Positions 27,501 to 36,000 of a stretch of DNA of 64,000 bases are shown piece after piece. Both the position numbers and the translations under genes were made by a program. The notes beneath the pieces are model-generated. The model was not told where the DNA came from and ran no database searches. It was given only the letters and a program-made list of their open reading frames with translations. The stretch is from Pontederia crassipes (lineage: Eukaryota; Streptophyta; Magnoliopsida; Commelinales; Pontederiaceae), in NCBI GenBank assembly GCA_030549335.1, contig CM060193.1, positions 43,881,391 through 43,945,390 of the forward strand, written 5' to 3'. Position 1 is the first letter of the stretch; each line of letters begins with the position of its first letter.

Positions 27501-30500
27501 GTCCCAGGATGGGACTGGGAAGGAGTGGCTGGAGGCTGGGACACGCAGGGACACAACATGCGACGCTGGGATGCGGGGAGGCGACCAGATGCGCGTGGAA
27601 CCAAAGCAGGAGGCTTTGGAATGAGGAGTAACATCAACGGACGCTACGAGGCCGAGCAGGAACCTCCGAGCGTGCTTGTGACATGGCGCATGTCCCTGGG
27701 ACAGGGCACTGCTCACTTTGGCAGTGGGATGCACTCTGCCCTGTATGGCAGTGGAGCGCGGCTGCGTCCCAGAGCACCTGCCATCCCATACAGCAAGTGA
27801 GCAGGCAGCGCGACACTCCTAGTCCAAGTAGGAGTGGGACTTGGGACGAGCATGGCGGACATGCTACGAGCGTGGAGGCGAGGCGCACGCCTAGTCCGAG
27901 CAGGAGTTGGACTATACAGACGTGGAGAGACGAGCAGGTGGATCCACGAATGAGTAGGAGTACCTGGGATGTGCGGAAGGTCGAAGACAAGCTGCCAGGA
28001 ATGCGAGTCCAAGTAGGGGTGCGGCAGACGTGACGTGGTGGATGCAGTGCGGGGATGTGGCGCGGTGGAATCCTAATGCAAGTAGGACTCTGAGGGCATC
28101 TGGATCTTCCAGGGCCGGATATGATCTTCAGGCCGAGTAGCACTAGGAGAAATTTTTGCTTGGATAAGATCTTGCAGGATCTTTAGGGCCGGTTGAGATT
28201 AGGAGTGCATAGTTAGAGAAGAAGTAGGAGGACTTCTCCCCTATAAACACTAATGTAATCCAGCCTTGTAAATTAGATTGAAGTGGTGTAGAACTTGAGG
28301 GGTGCCAATCAAGTTGTGTAGGACTTGTGAAGCCATCCGAATTTGTTCAATAAAATCTCAAAGCTTTCCCCTTAAACCGAGAACCTCTCCCATCCTCCTT
28401 GCTATGTGTTTCGTTATGCACTGCAGGGCCATCCTCCGGGGTTCGAAGGACGTCCGAGAAGGGGCTGACTGGCGTCCAAGTAGGGAACGGCCAGGCCGCA
28501 CATCTTGATGTTTTGGGATCAAAGACTTAGGTGTGACACTAGGGAGCCCTCCCCATTTAGATCACGCTATGCTTATATGACCTATGTCTCTATAAGATCT
28601 GTGATAAAAAAAGAAAAAAAATGGGTCTAAAATCTTGTATGCATCTTCTCACAAAAAAAAAATCTTGCATGCATTCCTTTGCCGTCCCTTTTTTAGGAAT
28701 TAAAAGGTATCTCAAAGCCATACTTTCAGAGAAGAATTATTGTACACTATCCACGACATCAGGTTAAATGACCATCCAAAATTCTCGATAGAACATAGTT
28801 GCCACTATGTGTCTTTTACTTCAGGTACATACTCTTGGGAACAGATGTAGCTGTTGGATACCGACTTGAGTGGTGATAATTGACTGATATGTTAGATCCC
28901 ATTGAGGATATAATGTCATCTAGGATAACGCCTACCTACTATCGTATTGGGTGAGATGGGCTCCCTATGCTGACTCGACATGTATGTTTTGTGTTAATCA
29001 TATGGATACAGCTTATCTATTCTTTGGTTGTGAGATGACTCTACATGTATGTTTGACCTTTACATCTGATAGCATGCTGGATGGGAGACCAGAGAACACC
29101 TGTTCTGGAGATCATTCGAGGGTGGTGATACAACTCAAGGAACGCAAAGATCATCAATTGGAGTGTTGTAGTTGGAGACAAATGAATAACTGTATCTTCC
29201 GAAGTGAGCGACCATAAGAGGCGAGAGCTATCAAAGAATGGAAGTGATATTGGGTTGGGATCCTTGTGAATTTTTCCTCAGTTAAAAAATCGGATGGTTG
29301 ATGGGAAGATTAGTACAAGGAATACCCTAAACAAAATATTAGTACAAGGAACAGTAGCATGGGAAATAGAAGTTGCGTATATGAAAGTAACACATGAAGC
29401 TTGAAAAACAGTCATTTGACACAAGCCTGTTGTGATGCATCCCAAGAGTTCTCTAGAAACCGTTTCCAACTACAACAACAACAACAACAACAAAGCCTTA
29501 TCCCACTAGGTGGGGTCAGCTACATAGATCATACGACGCCATATTCGTTGATCCATGTTCATGAGATTCGACAGGGTTTTTACGCTGGCTGTCGGGAAAC
29601 CGTTTCCAACTACATTAGAGGTTTTTACTTTTGAGAATTACACAAACCTTAGAAGATAAGAATTCCATGAGCGTTTGAAAAACTGGGGTTTCAAACACCA
29701 GCAATATGTTATCCAATTGATACTAGTCATGATTATATTTTCCCTCTAAATTTATTGGGTAAAATAATCTTTCTAGCAAGCTTTGCAATTTTACATATCT
29801 TGTGGATCTTTACTAATACGTTCTTTCATCCTTATCATGTTGTTTAATCTCCATATAAGTTGTGATTGTTTATGTGCAAGAGGGCAATAGAATGCCTACA
29901 AATGAAGATAAATTATAGTATATGATTTTAAGAAGTTATTCTATTTGTCTTGTTTTTGTCTTACATATTAGTTAGAGATACTTCTTTCTGCATCACCTAA
30001 TTGTTCTGATGCTCTAAAAAACAACAAAAAATAGTTCCACATTATTTCGATAACACTGTTGTGCCTCCTCAAATGTTTTCTCAGGCTGCTCAGTCAAGAT
30101 ATGATCAATCAAATAGCTTGTTTCAGCAACTCAATATTGATCTACCTCCTGCGGAGCAGATATTTAAGGAATCACCATCAACAATCTTTTCTGATATGCC
30201 ACCTGGTTTTAACCCTGAATCCACCACGTGCACTGAAGCACAGGAGGGACATCTCGCCAACAATGATTCTTCCAATACAGACAAGGATCACCGAAGGACA
30301 GCTCCCACTGTAGTTGGAGCTAAGCTGACAACATCGGCCTCCTCTTTCCAGATGAATTATATCTTCTCACCGGTTTCAGATGGAGGTGCTGATCAGCCAG
30401 CTAATGAAGATCATCCTTCTGATAATAAGAAGCTGAAGGTTGAAAATGATGCCCCCCCTTTGCCTCCACCTCTATCGATGCTTCATCCTCCGCTTCCACC

Positions 30501-31017
30501 TTTCCCTTTCCCTGACATGCTACAGCAGCCACCTGCACCACCGCTGCCACCACCATCTCCTGTAACTAATCCAAGCACTAGTGTGGAACAACCACCGCTT
30601 CCACCTTCATTGCCACCAGTGCCACCGCCTCCACCGCCGCCAACAACCAGCCAACTTATGCCAAGTATGTCTGGGCAAATGATGCCATCAGCAACAAACA
30701 CCCAATTTATGCCCGGCATGCCTGGCCAAATTACACTGCCGCCAACAACTGCCCAATTTATGCCAAGTATGTCTGGTCAAATTACACCACCTCCAACAAC
30801 CACCCAGTTTATGCAGACAATGTCTGGTGCAATGACAGGACCCCCGTATGTTTATAGCTCACCTTCACCGTCTCTGTGCCCATCTTTCACACCCATGCTT
30901 GCCATGCCCTATCCAGGGCCACTCGGTCCCTATCCGAATTTTCAGGCATCAGAAGGGGTCAATCCATTTGCCCAGCCTCCAATACCAACGGCACCCCCAT
31001 CATTGCCACCACATTAG
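12528..31017 (+). CDS. CID-domain (RPR / ENTH-VHS-like) RNA polymerase II CTD-binding protein, RPRD1/Rtt103-like
   Basis: Seven exons join in frame with GT-AG borders: 12528-12603, 16918-17165, 19463-19579, 19736-19877, 25714-25853, 25941-25976 and 30085-31017 (1,692 nt, 563 aa). Residues 1 to about 135 form a CTD-interacting domain, with QILVEKLSKLN, SHWCIFHRNKAK, YLANDILQNSRRKG, EFINEFWRVLP and IWEDRKVFGTRG. Proteins of this family bind the phosphorylated C-terminal domain of RNA polymerase II and act in termination and 3'-end processing, so a nuclear role is inferred. Residues 148-253 look helical, as in the RPRD second domain. The last exon has the family motif GAKLTTSASSFQM, then KKLKVE, then a proline-rich tail with four repeats of about 18 residues carrying a QFMPxMSGQ-type core (30645-30838). 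Exon 6 is only 36 nt. The start is the first ATG of the conserved N-terminus. Long introns 1, 2, 4 and 6 are packed with retrotransposons. The coding sequence is unbroken, so the gene is probably functional. The exon joins are inferred by eye. Confidence 0.9.
12901..13084 (+). mobile_element. Short RTE-derived element (SINE-like), full length, 16-bp TSD
   Basis: A 184-bp insertion starting AACTCCGCCTATG and ending in (TTG)n, flanked by perfect TTATCTCTAGTGATTG (12885-12900 and 13085-13100). Its last 75 bp or so (from GCGGAATGGCGTCG through CCCACCTAGTGGGATAAGG) match the 3' end of the RTE LINE copies in this window. Its first 110 bp (with GGTCCCAAGCCCGGATAAAG) match the inverted segment at 42616-42724. 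No convincing pol III A/B boxes were seen. It sits in intron 1 of the CID gene. Confidence 0.88.
13453..13472 (+). mobile_element. 20-bp LINE-tail micro-insertion with 11-bp TSD
   Basis: CTCT followed by A9-G-A6 lies between perfect copies of TCTGCTGTGTG (13442-13452 and 13473-13483). Only the last four template bases plus poly(A) were copied. Confidence 0.75.
13744..15985 (-). mobile_element. L1-type LINE reverse transcriptase fragment, decayed
   Basis: On the minus strand, 15967-15764 encodes DLTDFRPIVLLNAVYSVISK followed by VLANRLRCMISDLV, the N-terminal reverse transcriptase blocks of plant L1 elements. About 15560-15230 follows with GVHQGCPLA and EGSAPESQNTALMVELF in shifted frames. The 3' end is near 13744-13800, where the minus strand reads TTTATCATCTTTTTCCCCTCC. 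The frame is destroyed by stops and indels. A GA run lies at 14877-14896. It occupies most of intron 1 of the CID gene, antisense to it. Confidence 0.72.
15303..15315 (-). mobile_element. 13-bp LINE-tail micro-insertion with 16-bp TSD
   Basis: Minus-strand CTCCTC-A7 lies between perfect copies of AAATAGTTCAACCATT (15287-15302 and 15316-15331). It is nested inside the older minus-strand LINE. Confidence 0.85.
15986..16240. mobile_element. Two short L1-type LINE tails in opposite orientation
   Basis: 15986-16012 read on the minus strand gives TTAGTCATCCTTCTTTTTCTCC then A6. Separately, 16183-16213 on the plus strand forms the family stem-loop (GGATGAGAACC ... GGTGATCATCC), followed by TTCTCCTC and an A-rich tail to about 16240. 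Between them is ordinary A/T-rich DNA with the repeated motif CTAGTAAATGAGTAA (16022 and 16079). Confidence 0.6.
16528..16730 (-). mobile_element. Short RTE-derived element, full length, 17-bp TSD
   Basis: Perfect direct repeats CCTTATTTTAGTTAACA (16511-16527 and 16731-16747) flank an element. On the minus strand it starts exactly AACTCCGCCTATG and ends in a long (TTG)n tail. The identical 5' boundary to the copy at 12901 fixes the true start of the family. It lies in intron 1 of the CID gene, antisense. Confidence 0.9.
17582..17621 (-). mobile_element. 40-bp RTE 3'-tail insertion with perfect 17-bp TSD
   Basis: Only GCCGACCCCACCTAGTGGGA, AAGGCTTTG and (TTG)n remain, between perfect copies of ACAAAAGAAAGTCAGCA (17565-17581 and 17622-17638). 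It lies in intron 2 of the CID gene. Confidence 0.93.
17639..18190 (+). mobile_element. L1-type LINE 3' fragment(s), with a minus-strand tail at the right end
   Basis: The frame at 17680-17787 encodes LAGLWVLGLHGRVTFGEERC then YVENIVQHIISF, matching the C-terminal LAGSWALWLKHN...GERCQVESNVHHISF of the copy at 10597. The right end (18132-18178) is the family tail in minus orientation: the minus strand reads GGATGATTGC ... GCAATCATCC followed by TTTCCCCTTTC and poly(A). At least two copies are therefore joined here. A G-rich patch (17805-17840) lies inside. Confidence 0.6.
18946..18987 (-). mobile_element. 42-bp LINE-tail micro-insertion with 16-bp TSD
   Basis: Perfect copies of ATCTTAGTGAGTTCCT (18930-18945 and 18988-19003) enclose a minus-strand tail reading AACCACCATCTTGCTAGTAT ... 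then poly(A). It resembles the tail of the LINE at 27014. It lies in intron 2 of the CID gene. Confidence 0.88.
19632..19671 (+). mobile_element. 40-bp RTE 3'-tail insertion inside a 156-bp intron
   Basis: CGCCGACCCCACCTAGTGGG through (TTG)n lies between TAT(T/C)TAGAATAGCTG repeats (19617-19631 and 19672-19686, one mismatch). It is inside intron 3 of the CID gene (19580-19735). Without the insert and its duplication that intron would be about 100 bp. The truncation point is essentially the same base as in the copy at 17582. Confidence 0.88.
20110..21360 (-). mobile_element. L1-type LINE 3' part (end of RT plus zf-RVT), antisense in intron 4
   Basis: Minus-strand frames 21173-20829 (GNERLFRFWEDAWASTIPLA) and 20788-20405 (LKIKVFSWLFHRGHLLTKRY, then LCGDAEEASTTYFFSVFARK) carry the C-terminal RT-linker and zf-RVT regions of plant L1 elements. 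The 3' end is A/T-rich at 20110-20150. Frames are interrupted. No TSD was identified. Confidence 0.75.
21491..21850 (-). mobile_element. L1-type LINE 3' end with TA repeat and stem-loop
   Basis: Minus-strand order: a C-terminal frame containing ASAQPNYYFFFVESCQVDNI, the 3' UTR with a TA run (21557-21570), the stem-loop GGATGA...TCATCC (21526-21552), then TTTTCCTCC and A-rich tails. It has the same layout as the copies at 10597, 35945, 38864 and 40881. The two T-runs at 21491 and 21508 suggest another tail added on top. Confidence 0.75.
21851..22893 (+). mobile_element. L1-type LINE zf-RVT fragment, split by a MITE
   Basis: Removing the MITE at 22181-22391 rejoins a coding stretch. The left side ends with LPLKI-like coding and CDEVLM. 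The right side continues WAYTARWAP, then a cysteine, then SSEEDINHLVDDCSI, which is the LKVKIFxWL...RWxP...C..EDxxHLxxxC pattern of zf-RVT. The tail ends GGTAGTCATCCTTTTACTTC then A6 at 22893. It lies in intron 4 of the CID gene. Confidence 0.68.
22181..22391. mobile_element. 211-bp MITE, PIF/Harbinger-like
   Basis: The ends GGCCCCGTTTG and CAAACAGGGCC are inverted repeats with one mismatch. TAT lies on both sides (22178-22180 and 22392-22394; counting one base inward gives TATG). The GGCCYGTTTG terminus and a 3-bp target fit small plant PIF/Harbinger MITEs. Excising it restores the LINE reading frame. Confidence 0.7.
23367..25285 (+). mobile_element. RTE-clade LINE, 5'-truncated, 18-bp TSD, nearly complete RT
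   Basis: A 1,919-bp insertion between perfect TTGCATGTTCTGGTCCAT repeats (23349-23366 and 25286-25303). It begins inside the endonuclease-RT linker (DKETWWWNEEVQEKVRNKK). The RT follows with NGKAVGPDGIPIEVWK, LVPIYKNKGDIQNC, ISERQFGFMPERSTTEAIY, FIDLEKAYDRVPR, GLHQGSALSPYLFNLVID and the catalytic MLFADDIVLL. A C-terminal RMLRWMCGHTRLDKIR follows. A frameshift at about 23785 and a 17-nt deletion at about 24855 (relative to the copy at 42614) break the frame into three. The 3' end is CCCACCTAGTGGGATAAGG then (TTG)n. It lies in intron 4 of the CID gene, sense. Confidence 0.95.
26276..26530 (+). mobile_element. L1-type LINE 3' fragment
   Basis: A frame with YQARWAPSNDIMWSMSCGRW (zf-RVT style RWAP motif) leads to a perfect stem-loop GGATGACAACCAC...GTGGTCATCC (26473-26503), then TTTTTCTCCTC and poly(A). 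It lies in intron 6 of the CID gene. Confidence 0.7.
26600..27058 (+). mobile_element. L1-type LINE 3' fragment, different subfamily
   Basis: Broken frames give CVICPESTSS, then HCQHNEHRCLWTPLPNQWIS, then AHIWAIWMLRND, a zf-RVT/C-terminal LINE pattern. The tail stem-loop is GGACGACCACC...GGTTGTCC (27014-27040), where GGAT/ATCC has become GGAC/GTCC, followed by TTTCCCATTTC-poly(A). Confidence 0.65.
27478..28538 (+). mobile_element. Candidate solo LTR, GC-rich, about 1.06 kb
   Basis: It begins TGTCACGCCC and ends GGTGTGACA (TG...CA, with a TGTCA/TGACA inverted end). Near its 3' part it has a TATA-like CTATAAACAC (28242) and, further on, TTCAATAAAATC (28347), the usual U3-R-U5 order of plant LTRs. 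The GC-rich first half contrasts with the flanks and produces several spurious ORFs. The 5-bp flanks (TCTGG and CTAGG) do not match well. No second LTR or internal region was found. It lies in intron 6 of the CID gene. Confidence 0.5.
28645..28658 (+). mobile_element. 14-bp LINE-tail micro-insertion with 16-bp TSD
   Basis: CTTCTCAC-A6 lies between AAAATCTTG(T/C)ATGCAT repeats (28629-28644 and 28659-28674, one mismatch). Confidence 0.75.
28840..29290 (+). mobile_element. L1-type LINE zf-RVT remnant
   Basis: The frame from 28951 reads RWAPYADSTCMFC, then MDTAYLFFGCEMT, the RWxP...C..C...HLFxxC pattern of zf-RVT. No tail was identified. The element is old and partial, in intron 6 of the CID gene. 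Confidence 0.5.
29475..29595 (-). mobile_element. 5'-truncated short RTE-derived element, 19-bp TSD
   Basis: Perfect GAAACCGTTTCCAACTACA repeats (29456-29474 and 29596-29614) flank a minus-strand copy. It starts within the CGACAGCCAGCG block and ends in (TTG)n. It is missing about the first 75 bp of the full-length form. It lies in intron 6 of the CID gene. Confidence 0.92.
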
Positions 31018-31640
31018 CCTTGGGCGAATGGCTATCTGCCAGTTCTTATTTAAGTTAGATCTGTATGATGATTTAGTACAATTTACCGTATACATGTATG
31101 TGTATTTAAGAATAAGTTTTAGGATAATGTTAAACTGTAGCAGTCAAATCTGAAGTGGAAGGCTTAATTTGCAGACGGACCAGAAAGGCATTCGTAAAGT
31201 TCATAATAGATTTTGACAAAGAGACTTTGTTGCTTTCTAAATTTTAGTTTCTTATGTTTGAGCTATTGGTCTTTAGTTATCTCAAATCTTTAGAGCTACT
31301 GTATTGGAATGTGACAATGGTTTCTGCATATACATAATATCGCTTTCGGCTTCGGAGTTAATCAAAGTTATATGCAGTTAAAATTGTTTCATCAATCCTA
31401 AACATGTTTGAACCTAAAAACAAAGTTTGATTCTGGAAAGGGAACAGTGATTTATTAGCATATATATCAAGTATGTAATTTGTTAGACGGGGGTAAAAGT
31501 GGATTAACTGTCCGATAAATAAAATATTTTCTATAAACAAGCTCCCTCAGATAAGAGAATTCTATTTAACCTTAGAAAAACGATTTGGTAGATTTTAGGA
31601 TGCGACTCCTGTTATATTTATTGTATGGATCAATCTAAGT
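31018..31640 (+). other. 3' UTR of the CID gene and start of the convergent spacer
   Basis: A/T-rich sequence follows the TAG at 31015-31017. No unambiguous poly(A) signal was fixed; AATAAAAT occurs at 31517. Nothing else is recognised. Confidence 0.4.
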
Positions 31641-31930
31641 GATCTTAAAAAAAAGCAAAAGATGTTTGCGGCCATGGCACCGTGAACTCCTGAACGATCT
31701 TGGAGAGAAGGTTGGATTGGACAAAAGACTGTCGGAGAGACTGCCGACAGAAATAGACAAAGACGAACGGGCTGGAAGTTTTGGGGGAAGTAAATTTGGA
31801 AGTTTAGGAGGGGAGAGAGGTCAGCGAGGGCTGGGAACGGAGATGGAAATGGGGGTTTTGGGAGAGAGGGCAGCGAAGTTGGGTTCAAAAAAAAAAACAA
31901 AAAAAAACAAATCAGACTTCCATTGAAATA
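31640..31930 (-). other. C/T-rich leader-like segment ending in a Kozak-like ATG (minus strand)
   Basis: The minus strand reads as a long C/T-rich leader with CTCTCTCCC and CCCCCATTTCC runs, then GGTGCCATGGCCGCAAAC at about 31674. It looks like a plant 5' UTR plus start codon. The frame closes after about 25 codons, no promoter is seen, and the segment has a T-run at its upstream end. It may be a transposed fragment of another gene. The origin is not recognised. Confidence 0.25.
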
Positions 31931-32324
31931 CATGACTGATTGTTATGGAGTCTACAAACTGCATAAGATTATGCAGTATATTTACTTTAGCAATCGATCA
32001 ATTGAATTATTATCATTAGAACAACTCACGCATGTCGAGTGCTTGTTTATTATTCTTGATCAATCCTGTGGACTTCCTATTAAGATTACAAACAAAAAAT
32101 ATGATACTTTCTTATTGTTCCTTGCCAGTTGCGCATGCTGCACTTGGCCCATAGAAGGTCCCTCGATGGACTTTTATCGTGACTTGAGCAGCTTGGCCGA
32201 TCTAGTAACCCCGGCCAGTGGCCGACCGGTTGCTCGTCCGGTACTCCTCTAGTCCTTGATAGTTGATACTCATGCATTTTTTAATCATGACATTGTGAAC
32301 AACTATGTTAATCATGACATTGTG

Positions 32325-32503
32325 AACTCCGCCTATGTTTTATAACCGGTCCCAAGCCCGGATAAAAAAGAAAGATTGTGTTAGGCATCGACAACCAACG
32401 TAAAACCCTATCGAATCTTATGAACATGGATTAACGAATTAACATCGTATGATTCATGTAACCGACCCCACCTAATGGGATAAGACTTTGTTGTTGTTAT
32501 TGT
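32325..32503 (+). mobile_element. Short RTE-derived element, old full-length copy, 10-13-bp TSD
   Basis: It starts AACTCCGCCTATG and ends (TTG)n. It carries many C-to-T and G-to-A changes relative to the copy at 12901 (for example CCACCTAATGGGATAAGAC), as expected for an old methylated copy. TGACATTGTG(AAC) flanks it at 32315-32324 and 32504-32513. The left flank is also a tandem duplication of AATCATGACATTGTGAAC (32282-32327). It lies in the spacer between the convergent genes. Confidence 0.87.
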
Positions 32504-33021
32504 TGACATTGTGAACAACTAATGGAGCAAGGTTTTCAATTCTATTAGAAAACAATTACAAATTCTCTTTATGCTTCATTCATCAAATAAAATAGTCAAA
32601 TATTGATACCACGTTTAGTGCAAAAACTCTCTTTGCAAATAAATCCTTTTTTGACACTATCTAAAAGTATAATAATATAATTGTATGTACATATTAAAAG
32701 AAATTAAGAAACAGTATAACTATAACAATTCATTAACAACTAGAAAGTATCACGTCAATTGCATGACATCAATTGTCCTCCCCCGGCGATTATATCAAAA
32801 GTTATCCCATCTCCATTTATTTGTTTGCATTATCCCGTTTTTTTATCCTTAGCAGACTCTTAAATTGTCTCCTGGCGTAGCAATGAATACAATTCAAGAA
32901 AATAAATAGCTATCGAATTGTACAGTAAAGAGATTTGTAAAAGAAAATGAAGTCAAAAAGGAACTCATGTCTCTGAAAAGCAAAATTCTGGACATTGTAT
33001 TCTGATGCAGATGGAGACTCT

Positions 33022-36000
33022 TTACTTTATCCTATGTAATCCAATGTTGAGGTCTGATGATATGGATGTAAGTAAAGGAATTGACCGGTGCCATACAGCT
33101 TTGAACACCCGCTTTTGGTGAGCTTGCACAGATTGCGATGGTCTGGCCCCAGCATATCTAATGTCAAATATGTGTATCATAGGATCTGCTGAGCCAGATG
33201 ACACATAAAAACCATCAGGCGACCATGCCTGATTAATTAGGGCAGACTGTGATTCACTGGCTTCCTGTTTCCACCCAAACACATGGATCTCAGTTTGCCG
33301 CAACCGAATGTCAAATAACCGAAGCTGCTTGTTCGGTGTCCTGAAACAAAAGAAGGAAAAGAGAATGAAACAAAATTTGAAGAAAGATTAAAATCTAAGC
33401 TGATTTAACATAAACTAACAACAGAAATCAACAAACACCCTACAATTAGTCATTGCGCAGAGAAGATTTGGTCAATTTTCAGAAACTGCCTATGGTAGCT
33501 AGAAGCAAATATTAAATAGCATATTCAGAGATGTCTAATTTGACTAAGCTGATTTGTAATGTCGGGAAACAACAAAAAACAACCAAGCTGGAATAAGAAT
33601 GCTATCAAGAAACAAGAACCCAACTAACCATAACCAAGGCCATTAAGTTGAGAGTTAGGCAATCATGACAATCTCATATTTTACTAACCCTGTTTGAACC
33701 ATGAACAAATTGAAGTCGGATGGATTTGGCAGCACACTCATGCACTTGCTATCAAGTTGATGTTTGAAATCTGATCTTCCTGCCGACAAGTCATATGAGA
33801 TTATTCGTTTGTCTGCACCAGCAGAGAGGATGGCCTTTTTTTGGTGCAATCCAGCAACTCCCATAACAGCAGAGGAATGCAGATGCCCATGCACCACTTT
33901 GGGTTTCCATGAATTATCCGTATCTTGCCAAAGTACAACCATGTGGTCACTTCCACCAGTGGCAAAACTCATTTCAACCCATGGCATGAAACGTATACTG
34001 TTTATGATGCCTTTCCGATGAGGCTTTTGTTCTAAGAAGGTAACCCTTTTCTGTAGCACAGTAGAAATATAACACCAGTATTTCACATTAGCTTCTAGCA
34101 TATATGCATTATACAATCTCACAACATAATTAATATTTGTATAAATGCTGTTCCCAAAGAACAAGGGATCATCAGAAGAGAACCTCAATGAAAAGTGTCT
34201 TCAAGTTAAAGAATTCAGATAAACAAATAAAAAATATGTGAAAAAGAGTTTGACAGATGGACACACTAAAGTACTTTCAAGTGCTTGTACTCACATTTCA
34301 CATATAAACATAATAAACTTAAACCGCTTCTCTTCTAGCATCTATTTTAATGCAAGTGCCAAAGAAAAATACTGTTATTAAAATCAGGCTGGAACAGATA
34401 AATCATTTATGAACTATTAGATTGTCTGTGCTTGATTTGATGACAGAAACCATACATTGCTAAAATATAGAACCAAGTAATAATAAGTAAAGTTGGATAT
34501 ATAGAACAAGTGGTCATATACTCTTCCGAAGCATGAAAGAACATGTAACTATTTAATATAAAATTGAAAAAAAAACTTTAACTATTTATTATATATTCCA
34601 TCAATTATTTATCTCCAGCTTTAAAACACTGAAGAAAGGACAGGAAACAGCAGAAATAAAAAAACCGATAATGAGAAAGAGACGCCACATTTTTTTTTTG
34701 GAGGGAAGACACGCCACATATGAGCCCTGGGTTTATGCAATTTATTTTGAAAGAATACAAGTCACAACTACACATAAGATGTAGATAAACTCATTAATGG
34801 ATCACTCAGGATTCCTTTGAATGATAAATTGGTCTCCTAATGGAGTCAGAAAATACAATTGATCCCCCTTTAAATAATATCAATACCATTCCTCTTTCTT
34901 CTCCAATTTTCACTATACCACTACATCGACTTTAGACCGTAAATGGCTTTCTTGAGCTTAGAGGCAAAATCCCCCTCAATCTCATATGGTTGTGACATGA
35001 AAAACAATGTGTTCTTGATATCAAATTGGCATAGAGGATGGTTCTTGTGAATTGCAATAGAAAGGAGAATCTGAACAGAATGACATGAGCAATAGGAAAA
35101 AGTCTCCAAGCAATTCATTCCGTATGTTTGGATAAAGCCTTTAGAACACGCCAAGCTTTGGGACTATTCATAGTTTTGTTAGGATGATAATTGGATTGCA
35201 TACCCATTTAGAAGCAACTGAACTTGTTTTTACATGACATCGAACCAGCTCCCAAACACCCCTGGAGAGAGGTCCGTCCATCTCATCATTTAGAGCATGC
35301 TGCCATGGATCTTTTAGTGCATGGGAAAGCCACATGAAGCCAGCAGCTCCTAAAAGGAAAGCTATCCAAACTCCTAGCAAGGAATGATGCATCATGTACA
35401 ATATTCTCTAGATAGCATCTCACCTCTCCAAAGATTGTGGTTATGATCGTCGCCATATTGAACTAACATGCATATGAGTGCCCTCAAGTCCTGAAGAGTA
35501 TCCACTCCGGATGTATCGATGCATAAGTCATAAGAGTCGCTATGTCTACCTGGCAAGCAAAGAAAGGTGGGTGCACTCCTCATCCAAACCACATAGGATG
35601 CATGTAGACTATGCATGTGGCACCCAACTGGCCATGTAAGGTCTGGTGTAAGGATCTTGTCACATATCAAAATCCAAGCAAAGATCTTGGCTTTAAGTGG
35701 TGTGCACTAGTGCCAAATGTGTATGCAGTTAGCTTTGATGCTTTCCTACCCAGTTGTCTATCCTAGAGTTGTCAATGATACCTTGAGATCCGACAGAGAA
35801 GCATGAGAAGGTCCAGAAATATTAGAAGAGTGGTTTGTACATTTACAATGCACACAAAGCTATGAGTAATGAGTACGACCATGTCCATGTCCACGTTGCG
35901 AACCATGATAAGGTAACGGTGAACCAAGACCAATATCAAAGCAATAATATTTTTTTAGGGAAAAGAAGGACGATCCCCCAAATTTGTGGTTGTCATCCCT

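Noticed and set aside
27399-28143. Several overlapping ORFs of 84-169 aa on both strands
   Set aside because: They come from the GC-rich LTR-like block, where stops are rare. Translations are low-complexity and match nothing recognised.
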